A DNA stretch of 64,000 nucleotides, taken from Utricularia gibba (lineage: Eukaryota > Streptophyta > Magnoliopsida > Lamiales > Lentibulariaceae). The stretch covers positions 4,340,001-4,404,000 of the forward strand of contig CM007989.1 of the NCBI GenBank assembly GCA_002189035.1, read 5' to 3'. A model generated the notes under the pieces. The model was not told the DNA's origin. It made no database searches and saw nothing but the letters and a program-made list of their open reading frames with translations. Shown one piece after another: positions 47,180 through 58,163 of the stretch; position 1 is the stretch's first letter; every line of letters begins with the position of its first letter. The position numbers and the translations under genes were made by a program.

Positions 47180-50158
47180 TCTTAAAATGATTATGTGGAA
47201 GTATATTTTTAATAATTAACTTTTTTAGATATATACATTTTTTTTGAATTTTCGAAAACTATATTGACAGAAACGGAGTATCCACCCAAAAATTCAATAA
47301 TATTAAACATATTTTTTTCATTTCTACTCTAACACTCGTTTCTTATAGATTGCATGTATGAGAAGTAAATTTCTTCATATTTGTTTAAATTTATGCACTA
47401 TATGTGAGCATATTTTGTTTTCGTATCCTTTTCATTATTTTCATATATTTTTCTGATGTATTTCGTGCTTACTAGAATGTCAATTAACGTCAATTATCTC
47501 ACATTATGTTGTGTGAAACACATTTATGTAAGCTTTCAATTATTTTTAGCAAAATTAGTCTTGTACATGAGTTTTTTAGTAAATCAAGTTTTAATTTTTT
47601 TATTCTAAATATATTTATAAAAATAATTATATTTTTAATATATATTTGTAAAATTTATTTATTAAACATAAAAATTAGTATGTATATATATTTTTTTACA
47701 TAAATACAAAATATAGAATAATAGAACTTACAAACCAACAAGTAACAATGAGGTCTTATTTTATATGTAGTTTTAGGGTTAGTTTATAATTAAATTTTTG
47801 AAATCTTGATTATTTGGTATATTTTTATCACATTAGTACAAAAATATGCCAACATTAGATCTTATTATATGGGCATTTTTATACCCATTATTAAAATGGT
47901 GTATTGGTCTTTATTTTTCATTATCTAATTATTAAAATTACCTTATTTTATCATTTGATTTTACCTAAATTCAAATAATTTAAACCAATCAATTAAATTT
48001 GGCCAGCCAACTCAAAAAGAAAAAATAGAATTTGATGGCTACTTTTTTTTTTTTTTAATTAAAGAGGAACTTTGTGGGTGACAAATAAACTAAACTTCTC
48101 CAGAAGCAATCTAATGAATACTCCGACACCACAGGACATCCCCCATATGGTGAATCCAAAAATAAATAAAGTTGTAATAGATTTAAAATAAGGCTTAGGA
48201 GGTGGCTTCACAAAAGTATATCCACATGATGGAACAAGTATGCATATAAAGGAAGCTACTCCCATCACTATGCCTTTGGATTTATTGTCAGTGTTTGCAA
48301 GAAAGGAGAAGTCACGAACCAGGGGAGGAACTAACTCAAAGATGATGTACGAGAGTATGGTAAATATAGTATGGATTATGAACTTCTTTTTTACGGCCAA
48401 GGAGTTCATTGTAGGATTTGAGACTTGGTGGAGAATTCTCTCTTTACCATCATGTCTTAATTTCCACAACTGTAAATGTGTTTGTGGTGTTTTTATACTT
48501 CTATTGCTGGCAAACATATGGCATAACCGTGAATGGAAAACATATGATTGGAGTGTTATACATTGTGAAAAAGGATAAGTTGTCCTCCAATGACATTTAC
48601 TGTCAAGAGAAAAATTGCACAAATGGAATATATGGCACACTTACTTGTAGTAGCACTAACACCAACGGCTACAATGCCAAGACTTGTGATGGACTTGTCT
48701 AGACTATTATATATTATAGTTCAGATCACTTTAGTTGTGAATTCTCTGTGTTTCTATAGTTTCTTGGTTGGGGATTTTGTTTTCGCTTGTTGATTGCAAT
48801 AGAAGTGCAACTTCTATTAGAGAACTTGTGACTTGCAATGACAGAAGTGAATCTATCACTCCCTCCCCACTTCAAATTTTCATAAATAATGATACATAAG
48901 ATTAAATAGATTTAGCTGCATATTCAACATATATAATCTACGATGGGTACCATTTACAATTGAATGTTGACCTTTATCCCAAAGTACATGATGATGGTAT
49001 GCCTAATCATTTCAAAAGAGTAGGCATCGTCTATAAATTAAACTGAAAAAAATACAAAAGACATACCAAAGACCATAATGATGGGTAAGCAAATTACCCA
49101 ATTAGTAGTAAAAATTAGATACTTGCACCTAGTTTTCTTAAATATTCACTTCATGCTGCAATTTTAGGTATGAGAGGTCCATCCTTCTAAATGAAGATTT
49201 TTGATCCATGAAATGGAGAGTCAACCTTTCCATTGTACACTTCCAAAGCACCATTTCTATGAGCAAGTGTTGATGATAATAAGACACTAGATTGACTTTT
49301 CAAATTTATTGCTCACATTTCTGTTGCATAATTCTATTTTAGAACCCGTATGAATCATTGTAATTAAAGCTCACAAGAAGTGCCAAAGAAAAATCATAAA
49401 CTTCATCTGCATCTTTGTAGCCATTAAACCTCATTATATTGACTTTTCAAATTTATTCCCTAATATGTTGTCTTTTATTTATATTTATATTTTATTTCAT
49501 CATCATGCTTTAATGGCATTTTTTCTAAATAACTTCATATATACCATATATAAACAGAAGGACATAAGATATGTTGGGGAGTTTTCATTGGCTTGTGAAG
49601 TACCACACATAATTATTTGAAGAAAATTACAAGGGACTACTTCTGTGTAAAGTTTTTTAACGAGATAATGTCACACTTAAGTTCATGAATCTTATTAAAA
49701 CAAAAACAACTATAAAAACATAATGAGAACAACAAATATGAGCTTATGAGTAAAATTTGAACAATAGAATGGTTTACTATTGTTTGAGAAAATAATCTCT
49801 AATAAAACTAAAAACACACAAAACAAAACAAAGTCATTCGATGAATAATCAATTTAATCATACTTTTTCAACAGCATAACTTCAATTTTATCATCAGATA
49901 TTTGATTCTCTTTGCATGATTTTGATTCATTTTCAGAATCTTATTTTGCTACACACACTTTCTTATGTTCTTCGATAGTTTACACATCTTCATTATTGTA
50001 CTTATGAATATCAAATATCACCTTCCTCATTGTTCACTAACCCTAGCATCCTTCGGTTCTTGTTCCATGAAGGCCAATTGCTTCCACAAAATACATTGAA
50101 ATGTTTGTGTAGTTAACAGCATCCCCTAACAAGATATGTGTTCATAGTTTGGTTGAAT
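47180..50158. other. AT-rich spacer
   Basis: Apart from the hydrophobic frame at 48059-48640 nothing is recognised; a poly-T tract lies near 48044-48056. Confidence 0.45.
48059..48640 (-). CDS. Unrecognised hydrophobic open frame, doubtful gene
   Basis: Up to 193 codons; the plausible protein may start at the internal Met of MNSLAVKKKF. It has three or four strongly hydrophobic stretches (FIIHTIFTILSYIIFELV, GIVMGVASFICILV, ITTLFIFGFTIWGMSCGVGVFIRLLL) separated by short polar links. I do not recognise a family. It stands alone in AT-rich DNA with no seen intron partners. A chance frame or a decayed membrane-protein gene are both possible. Confidence 0.3.
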   Translation of the reverse strand: MCHIFHLCNFSLDSKCHWRTTYPFSQCITLQSYVFHSRLCHMFASNRSIKTPQTHLQLWKLRHDGKERILHQVSNPTMNSLAVKKKFIIHTIFTILSYIIFELVPPLVRDFSFLANTDNKSKGIVMGVASFICILVPSCGYTFVKPPPKPYFKSITTLFIFGFTIWGMSCGVGVFIRLLLEKFSLFVTHKVPL

Positions 50159-50163
50159 GGACT

Positions 50164-50708
50164 TGATAGGGTCTAAATCGGATTGGGCTAACCGGTCCTG
50201 AAAAGTAGCCAAAAGGTGTTTTAATAGGATAGTGCAGGTCGACAGACCAATAACTGTCAGAGTCTATCAGCAGCGGTCATTTTAGACAGTTTGAAAAGTG
50301 GCCGAATTACGGCAACGACAGAGCAAGCGGCAGTTATCCAAAAAGTAGGTCATAGTACGTACAACAGGCGCAAAAAGTAGCCAACATCTGCAGAATTTAG
50401 AATTCGGTCAAACCCATCTCACCTATAAATGTGAGAAATAGTACAGAGGAGAGGGTTGAACTCCAAGCCCTTCAATATATATTCTCTCCTCCCCCGTTTA
50501 GAGAAGACCATTTTCCGGCGATCTTCAACAGTTCTGTGGTTTTTCCGTTCTTCAATGGTTTCCACGTTAAAATCCCTATCTTTCCTTATTTATGTTAATC
50601 GCATCGCACTCCACACAACACGTGAACCTAAATCGTGCACGATGCATCTGGTCGTACCCATAACCCGAAAATCGGCTCTTACCCTAATATCGATTTTCAA
50701 CCACAATA
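50164..50708 (+). mobile_element. Solo LTR, ~0.5 kb family, copy 2
   Basis: 545 bp, TGATAGGG...CCACAATA, flanked by an exact GGACT duplication (50159-50163 and 50709-50713). It aligns along its length with copies at 16207 and 54616. The terminal CA has become TA. CCTATAAATGTGAGAAATAG near the middle is a TATA-type block, and TTTCCACGTTAAAATCC lies near the 3' end. Confidence 0.9.
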
Positions 50709-50713
50709 GGACT

Positions 50714-53231
50714 AAAAGTTGGTCTTGGAAAAATGTTAGAATGTAGATGAAACAAGATCATCACTATGAAACAAGATTGTGGATGTCTATGGGTTACAAA
50801 GTTTGCACACTCCATTGCTTAATGTTGATCATAAATCGTTTAATAACTTGAGTTGGGTTTCTCTACTATAAGAGTATAAACAACAATAAATAGATGAAAG
50901 AAGAGAGAAGGAATAGTTACTTTGCTATGGAGAATGTGTTCAAGTGTTAGGTATCTTTGTTTGGTCTGTATGACTATTTTGATATTTGTTAATTTTCTAG
51001 AGAAATCTACTTGTTCAAACTATGTGTCTATTCAAAATGAAGAGCCCCTTGTGCTCATAGTGTGTTTGGACAAGTACACGATGTGAGAATTCCCTACCAA
51101 CAGAGATAAATGTTTGAGTTTGTCATCTTTTTTTATGTTTAGACTGTGAAGCTTGTGTTGTCCAAGGGGAATCCATACTACGTTTGTGATCCTAGTGTCC
51201 TTGTAAAATCTTGTAGAGAGAAATCAAAGTTTATTGAGAAGAAGTAGCTATTCATTTTTATTGCTATTGCTATTGCTATACTTCATTTCATGGATCTTCA
51301 AAGTCAAATTGTGCTTCTTTGTTATTTTTCATAAAAGAAAATACATCGAAAAGCCGGATCACCATTAACACAATTACGACTAATCCCCAGATACAGTCAT
51401 GTGAGACCCAATTTTCAATAACTGTTGCCACTCACAACAGTAACAAATTTTCTAATGCTTCCATAGAGTTTGCAAGGTGGTTATCACCTACATTTACGTC
51501 CAGGAAAGTGGCCATTATTTGATGAGTGCTACTAACAATGTTTCAACTAGTGATTATGAAGATAGGGAGTCAATTGTTTGATAGGTATTCATGAAAAACT
51601 AATGTTTTTATAGTCTCACTAACGATTCTATAGTTAGCTGTTTGTTCCATCTGTATAATAGTCTAGGAATAAAGCTCCCGAAAAGCCCCTTTGGTTGCAT
51701 CAATTGATACACAAATAATGAGGGTATGGGGTTAAGCCTATGAGCTTCTATGGCTGACAAAGAAGAGTGCACCAGAAGGTGATCTGATGAGAGAATGGAA
51801 AGAAACAATGTTTGTTAAGTGTTTTTTAACAATTAGCAAACTCACAATAGGAAGAAGGAACATGATGGGTACATTGCTTAGTTATTATCCATGGTTAGTT
51901 GGGTTAACAAGTTCGGAAGTAAATGAAATTCATCCTTGTGGCTTATCTAATGCAATGTACAAGATTAATATTGTGCTTCAGAGGTATAAATGTGAAAACA
52001 AGTTGAGGGAAATACATAAACTACATAACTCAGCTTCACAGGAATGTGACTAATGGAATTACCATCTAATTTTATTGACTAAATACTAATCTAAAAATTA
52101 TGGAATTTCATGGAAATATTCTTATATCATAAGGAATGACTCTAGAAGGGTTTAAATATTAAATACCTTCCAAAATCATTTGGAAGTTTCATTATGAATT
52201 TTCATACGAATCAGATCAGTTACTCATTGGTAGAACTAAATAACAAGTTGATGGTTGCTTAGAGGAATGCTTCTTCTTAAGACAAGAGTACTCCCATCAT
52301 AGTTGAATTAGGTGATCATGTAAAAAAGATTGAGGAAGCACTAATCAAAGCAAGTCATGAGTGCCTATGAGCAACAAACATGTTACAATCAAGTATTATC
52401 ACATACTCCAGATATGTCCTTCCGCAATAGTCCAAACAAAGTCATTTTTTTTTGCTTTGGAAACTAGACATGCAAAATAATAAATACCATATAATGAAAA
52501 GCTCAGATGCAAAATGGGAAAAATCACATAAAACACATAGGTAGTACATTAACTTATGAAGAATGAAACCTTGAGCATATATTTCCATATTTAACTATTT
52601 TAGAAATGAAAGGATTCATTTGAGGTTGATTCCTCTTTTTGCACAGATTATTAGCATGATGAGCGTTGTTTATCTAGTTTCTAAAAATAATAATTTTATA
52701 AATGATAGTTATGCTTACCATGTTTACACAATGGGAAGTTTCTCTTCTTTCTCTTCTTACTTTCTTTATCTTTGTTTCCATCATATTTCCCCTAACTATT
52801 TTTCTAGGAGTTGTAGTTTTTTTGGTTGCTACCTTGTTGAAATGGAGAACAATAAAGTCTATGTCAATGGGAGTATTTTGTATTACTTATAAACAACTTA
52901 ATCAAATTATAAATAGTAAACTTATTAAATAAGTGTTTTTTTAATTTATAAGTTATGATTTATAAGTTAATTATATGTAGTATTTTAAAAATAGTTATAT
53001 AGTAACTTAATTGTAACTTAAATAAAAAAATTCTATGAAATTACTTAAATGTTTTTATACTAAAATATAAAATGACAGAATTTTTATTTCTTTGGAATAT
53101 TTCTCCATCGACTTTTTTATGGGGGTTTGCGGTGGGATTTTGGTTTAAATTTTATTGAGAGGTTATGAAGGTGAATTTGAATATAAAAAATGAGTATTTA
53201 TTTAAATGTGAAATTTGATTGAAATAGATGT
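50714..53231. other. Spacer without recognised genes
   Basis: Several short open frames (51319-51522, 51787-52053, 52620-52932) have no recognisable domain; the last is hydrophobic. A (TTGCTA)n-like run occurs at 51258-51280. Confidence 0.4.
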
Positions 53232-53236
53232 TTAAT

Positions 53237-54417
53237 TGATGATGAATCTGCAAGTGTACAGAAACCGTCGAAGTAATAAAATAAGATCGTATCCACAAGA
53301 AATTGTTATTGAAATTTTTTTTCAAAACAAATACTTAAAAAGACTGAAAACAAAAGAAAAATTTGATTTTGAAGACAATAAGAAAAAGTGGCATTGGATC
53401 TAAAATACACCTTACTTGAAACTTGTCTTTGCGTGTGTGCAAATCTTGAGAACTGACCTGCTTGCGCAAATTTTGGAGGTGCAATGCGAAAATAGTGCTA
53501 CTCGGTGACCGTTATAACACCGTCTCTTGTTTTATGGGATTATGGAATCAACCATGCCACTAGAGCTCTTTCACCTCTTGTGATAACTCATGTTTTTCCC
53601 ACACCCAGATTTAACCCTTACATCTCTCATCTCATAGACTAATTAGACAAAATGTGTCTTATCAACGATGTTCGATTGAGACTTTCTCCTTAGGTGCTTA
53701 AGGTCAACTTTTGATTCTCCCACACTCCTTTAGGGTTATATGGTACTAAAGATCACGTTAGTAAAGAAAACATTGCGAAAAACAGAATCAAACCTCAAAT
53801 TAAATGCTAAAAAACATAGTAAAACAGTCACACACGCAAGACTTGCGCAAGCAAGGCTTCACAACAGACCCTTAGCCGGAAACGCTCACACGCACATGCT
53901 CGACTCTAAACAACAAAAGTTGATGAAAAGCGAAAGGGAAGACATCCAAAACATGCTAGACTCGACTCTAAACCCTAAATTGACTCTCTGATCGTCCACA
54001 CCCTCAATCTTCGGGTTTGGTTCTTTATGTAATGGTGGGGACTTGTCGGACTTTCTTGATGGGCTCATATCAAATCTTCTATCTGGATCTTCTAAAATTT
54101 GATATGGATCTTCTAGGATAAGACTAAATTTTCCAAGATAATATACAAATCTTATTTTATCCAAGAATCTTTGACCAAGTCTTCATCCAAATAGACCAAA
54201 TCCTTGCCTCTATCAAAGTCAACACGAAAATCCTCCAAATTATTCCAAAATTGTACTGCAAAATCACAAAACACACTTTTCCCCCAAAAATATCAAAGTG
54301 GTATGAAAGATATAAAATTCTTCTAAAAACATAAGAAAAATTAGATAAAAAGAATGCAAAACCTATTTAAATGAGTCCTAAAAAATACAAATATAAGTGA
54401 CATAAAATCACTTATCA
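53237..54417. mobile_element. Solo LTR of a second ~1.2 kb family
   Basis: 1181 bp, TGATGATGAATCTGCAAGTG at the left and AAAATCACTTATCA at the right, flanked by an exact TTAAT duplication (53232-53236 and 54418-54422). The left part AAACCGTCGAAGTAATAAA...GTATCCACAAGAAATTG is the kind of sequence I associate with plant gypsy LTR ends, but the family is not proven. No internal region is attached. Confidence 0.82.
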
Positions 54418-54615
54418 TTAATTATACATGAAATTTAGTATTATTACTTGAAATAAATATTTAATTATATCAAACAATATTAACTCTTATTTACGACTTT
54501 TATAAATAAATTAAAACAAACAATTCCTACTTATTTTTTTACTTTAAGTTAACTTTTAATTACTATTACTTATAAATTAATTTATTATATAAGTAATGTA
54601 AAACACCTTCAATAA

Positions 54616-55157
54616 TGATGAGGGATAAATCGGATCAAGATTATCGACCTTTGAAAAGGAGCCAAAAGGTGTCTTGACAAACCGGCACATGTCAGCAGAT
54701 CGATAAGTGTCAGAATTGCCAGCAGCGATCATTTTGAACAGTCTAAAAAGTAGTTGAATTACGAAAATGGCAGGGCAGTCGCCGGTTATCTAAAAGCAGA
54801 AACACAGTATGTATAGCAGGCACAGAAAGAAATCGACATCTACAGAATTCAGAATTCGGTCAGATCAATCTCTCCTATAAATGTAAGAAATTCTGAAGAA
54901 GAAAAGGTTAAACTCTAAGCTATCTAATCTGTATCTTTTCTACACCTCTGTTTAGTGAAAACCATTTTTCGACGAACTCTGACAGTTTGTGGTTTTTCTG
55001 TTCTCCAACGGTTTTTACGTTAAAATCTCTGCCTTTATTTCTATTAACTGCATCGCATCACATGGAGCACTGGAGTCATAATTGGGCATGATGCATCCGG
55101 CCACACCCACAATCCCTAAATCAGTTTCCACCCTAACGCCAATTTTCAACCACAACA
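54616..55157 (+). mobile_element. Solo LTR, ~0.5 kb family, copy 3
   Basis: 542 bp, TGATGAGGG...CCACAACA with intact TG/CA ends and an exact AATAA duplication (54611-54615 and 55158-55162). Aligns with copies at 16207 and 50164. It begins only about 200 bp right of the previous solo LTR. Confidence 0.93.
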
Positions 55158-55177
55158 AATAATATGATCTCTATTAG

Positions 55178-55530
55178 TCATCCTAGATTCAAGAGCTTGA
55201 AGTGCACTACATAATTTAAGGATATTAAGATTTGGATATTCGACCTATGTTCCAAGAAGGAGGTCGTTGGCTCAAAAAAAAAAAAAAAAAAATGTACGAC
55301 ATACATAATTTTCTTGTCTAAAATGAACTCACTCTTTGTGCCATCTAATACCGGAAGTTGGATGACAAGTTTCATTAACCGATCAATGTAGGCCTCAATC
55401 TCTTTTGAGCGAGCATCTCTCTGAAATTTAGTCTTCAGCTTGTCACAAATTTCTTTGGCTGTTTTGCAAGCCAAAGTTCTTGGAATGATGGATTTGTCCA
55501 TCCTAGAATAAAAAACCAACTTGGCTTGTC
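55178..55530 (-). pseudogene. Ty1/copia-type gag (UBN2) fragment
   Basis: Minus-strand translation RTLACKTAKEICDKLKTKFQRDARSKEIEAYIDRLMKLVIQLPVLDGTKSEFILDKKIM follows the copia gag pattern ..TAKE.WD.L...F.G......Y.DRL...V.QL..L......D....KI. It ends at a poly-A run (55275-55293) in the plus strand. It lies outside the target duplication of the adjacent solo LTR, so it belongs to an older insertion. Confidence 0.75.
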
Positions 55531-56087
55531 TCTTTCCCTAACTTGTAGATCTTTCAATCGTGTGGTTCTTTACAATGAAGCATATGTTGAGAATACCTCA
55601 AGTTGAACAGGTTTTCCAGAGCTTCATAATTTTGGTCATTGAATTTCCATATTGCTCCTGAATGTGTTATGATTTCAAGCTCTCATATCACTTGTGAGAC
55701 AAATGATTATCAACTTTGGCATTTAATTAGTATCTTCATGAATGAAGATTGAGCTTATTATCAAATGGGCCGGGAATGTTTGTTCTGGGGTTCGATTCTT
55801 TTAGGCCCAATAAGTAATCCTTTCTCCTAGTGCATTAAACCGAAAAATCAATCACCGTTTCTATATCTGGGTGATGAGTGATCATCTCTTCTAGACCTTG
55901 TGAGGAGCCTTTTGATTACAATCGGCATAGCCGGAAGTGCTGAATCTGGGGAGTGTGATTGGATTGCAGCATCGGATTAGGAATAACGAAAATCCACAAG
56001 GTCATACATCCGTTCACTGTTGTCTTCTTCGACTGTGAAAGGCCTGCCGCCATTTGCCATTCATCAGATCTGGAGAAGAGGAGAGAA

Positions 56088-56962
56088 ATGGAGACGGCGA
56101 TATTAGATTTGACGATCGTGCCTGGGGTATAGCGATTATGTTGGTTTATCACTTTTGGCTTCTTCGTCAGATTCTTCGCCACCCCACAACCACAGTCATC
56201 GGTATCAATGCACTTAATCGCCAGCTTTGGGTCCGCGCCATGATGGAGGTTTTCCACTACTCATGCACTGTTTTTCCATAGTATTTGGTTCTCTGATTCT
56301 GGTGTCTTCTTGGTTTTCAATGATAAATTTTTAGGATTATAGTGAGTAGTGAACACTACTCTAGTGAAAGAGTGATTTTTGGGGACTGGTTTGATGTTTA
56401 GGATCCAAAAAATGGGATTTTGGCAGTACAAACGCTACGGAACAACATAATGGCGTCCACCCTTTTGGCGTCGACGGCGATCATGTTGAGCTCCGCAATC
56501 GCCGCCCTGATGTCGAGCGGCGGAGGAGGGCAATGCGCATCCATCTTCATCGCTAGTAGCAGCACCACACAAGTCACATGCACCCTGAAGTTCTTCTCAA
56601 TCCTCATCTGCTTCCTCTTGGCATTCCTCCTGAATGTGCAGTCCATCAGGTACTTCAGCCACGCAAGTATCCTCATAAATGTCCCCAACCAGGTTCAGAA
56701 TGGAAGGAACATGGGCGTGTCCGCCGAGTTCGTGGGAAGAATAATAAACAGAGGATGCCATTTCTGGTCTCTGGGATTGAGAGCCTTCTACTTCTCCTTC
56801 CCTCTGTTTCTGTGGATCTTCGGGGCGGTTCACATGTTCCTGTGCTGCGTTTTCATGGTGGCATTGCTCTACTTTTTAGATGTGTCTTCTGAATCTGAAG
56901 CCGCGGATTCTAATGGCAGTGGTGAGGAATGCAGCCATCCGGAGATGACCGGTTTTGTCTAA
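56088..56962 (+). CDS. DUF599 membrane protein, with a one-base frameshift in exon 1
   Basis: Plant multi-pass membrane protein family of unknown function. Two exons: 56088-56248 and 56402-56962. Exon 1 encodes METAILDLTIVPG and, one frame over, IAIMLVYHFWLLRQILRHPTTTVIGINALNRQLWVRAMME, matching the family start (Y..W....P..T..G.N...R..WV..MM). Exon 2 continues DPKNGILAVQTLRNNIMASTLLASTAIMLSS, with further hydrophobic helices and a short acidic tail. Exon 1 is 161 nt where 162 are needed; the frame breaks at the GGGG run around 56120-56124 (CCTGGGGTATAG). Restored length about 240 residues. The exon 1/exon 2 junction GAG|GAT fits the family exactly, so the gene model is sound apart from the indel. 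Confidence 0.9.
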
Positions 56963-58163
56963 GTTTTTGTCTCATTACATGTGCTTTGATAGCCGCCGGT
57001 GTGTAATGAATCATCTTCACAACTCATTAAATCAATTGCTGCATATTATTCTTCATTTATTTGTTGCATGCATTTTAATTGCATACAACATATTAATTAT
57101 ATAATTACACTTTAGCAATATATACATAAGTAGTTAATTCATATTAAACGTTTTCAATCAACTTAATAAAATAATAATCTAATATAAAAATAAAAAGAAA
57201 AAATTATTCATTAGACGTGAATGCCTCGTTTTTTTAAAAAAAAAAAATAGCCATGCCTCATATAACCCATGCCCATAATAAGGGCATTGATTTTTTTATT
57301 CTTAATAAAAACCATAGGTATGAATCAATTTCAAACCATTGGTTCAAAATTGTAATTCTGTAAGTTAAAACCAATTGAACCGACGATTTGAAACTATAGT
57401 TTTATGATTCATAAAATATTGAAACGATTTGACATCATATGTTTCTTGTTTCAAAATTTGAATGAATAAAAAATTAAATTTTGAATATAAAACAATGTCA
57501 ATTATATTTTCATATATGGATATAGACTTTGTAACCCAATTTAGTATACAAATATTGAAAAAAGTTTCTTTTTTAATTATACTAAAAAATAGTGTAAAAA
57601 AAAAATAATAGGCAAAACATTATTTTTGAAAAATTAAAAAATTCAGTTATGTAATTAATGCATAAGAAATAAATAAAATAGTGTTGTTAAATTTATTTTG
57701 TTAATTCTATAAATAATTAAAATTATTTATTTCTTTTAAATATATTTTTAGAAACATTTTTTTCCAATAATTTATTTTTTAAAATGATAAAAAGAGATAA
57801 TTTTTTATAATTGTTATTTTTTAAAAAACCTTTGTTACACACATGTAAAAATATTTAATATACAAATTTATTACACAAATATATATATATATATATTTAT
57901 ATATATAATGTTTTTATAATTTATTATATGTGTTTTCTAAATAAGTTTTTTGAATTTACTTGTTTTTTTTTTTCTAAGTATCAGTTTTTATAATAATTAT
58001 TATTTTTTTGAAATACTTTGTTTTATACGTATATACAAAAATACATATATTGTAATATATTTACACAAACAAAGTAATTAAAAATTAAGATAAAGGATAT
58101 TCAATCAATATTATTCACTTTTCTGCATAATAGTATTTAGGTAGGGGAGGCCTGTGGGTCAAT
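56963..58163. other. AT-rich spacer between DUF599 and lectin-kinase genes
   Basis: The two genes converge, so both 3' UTRs lie here. Strongly AT-rich with an (AT)n run at 57881-57897. No gene seen. Confidence 0.6.

Noticed and set aside
48240-48702. Plus-strand frames opposite the hydrophobic frame
   Set aside because: Overlap the better minus-strand frame; no recognised similarity.
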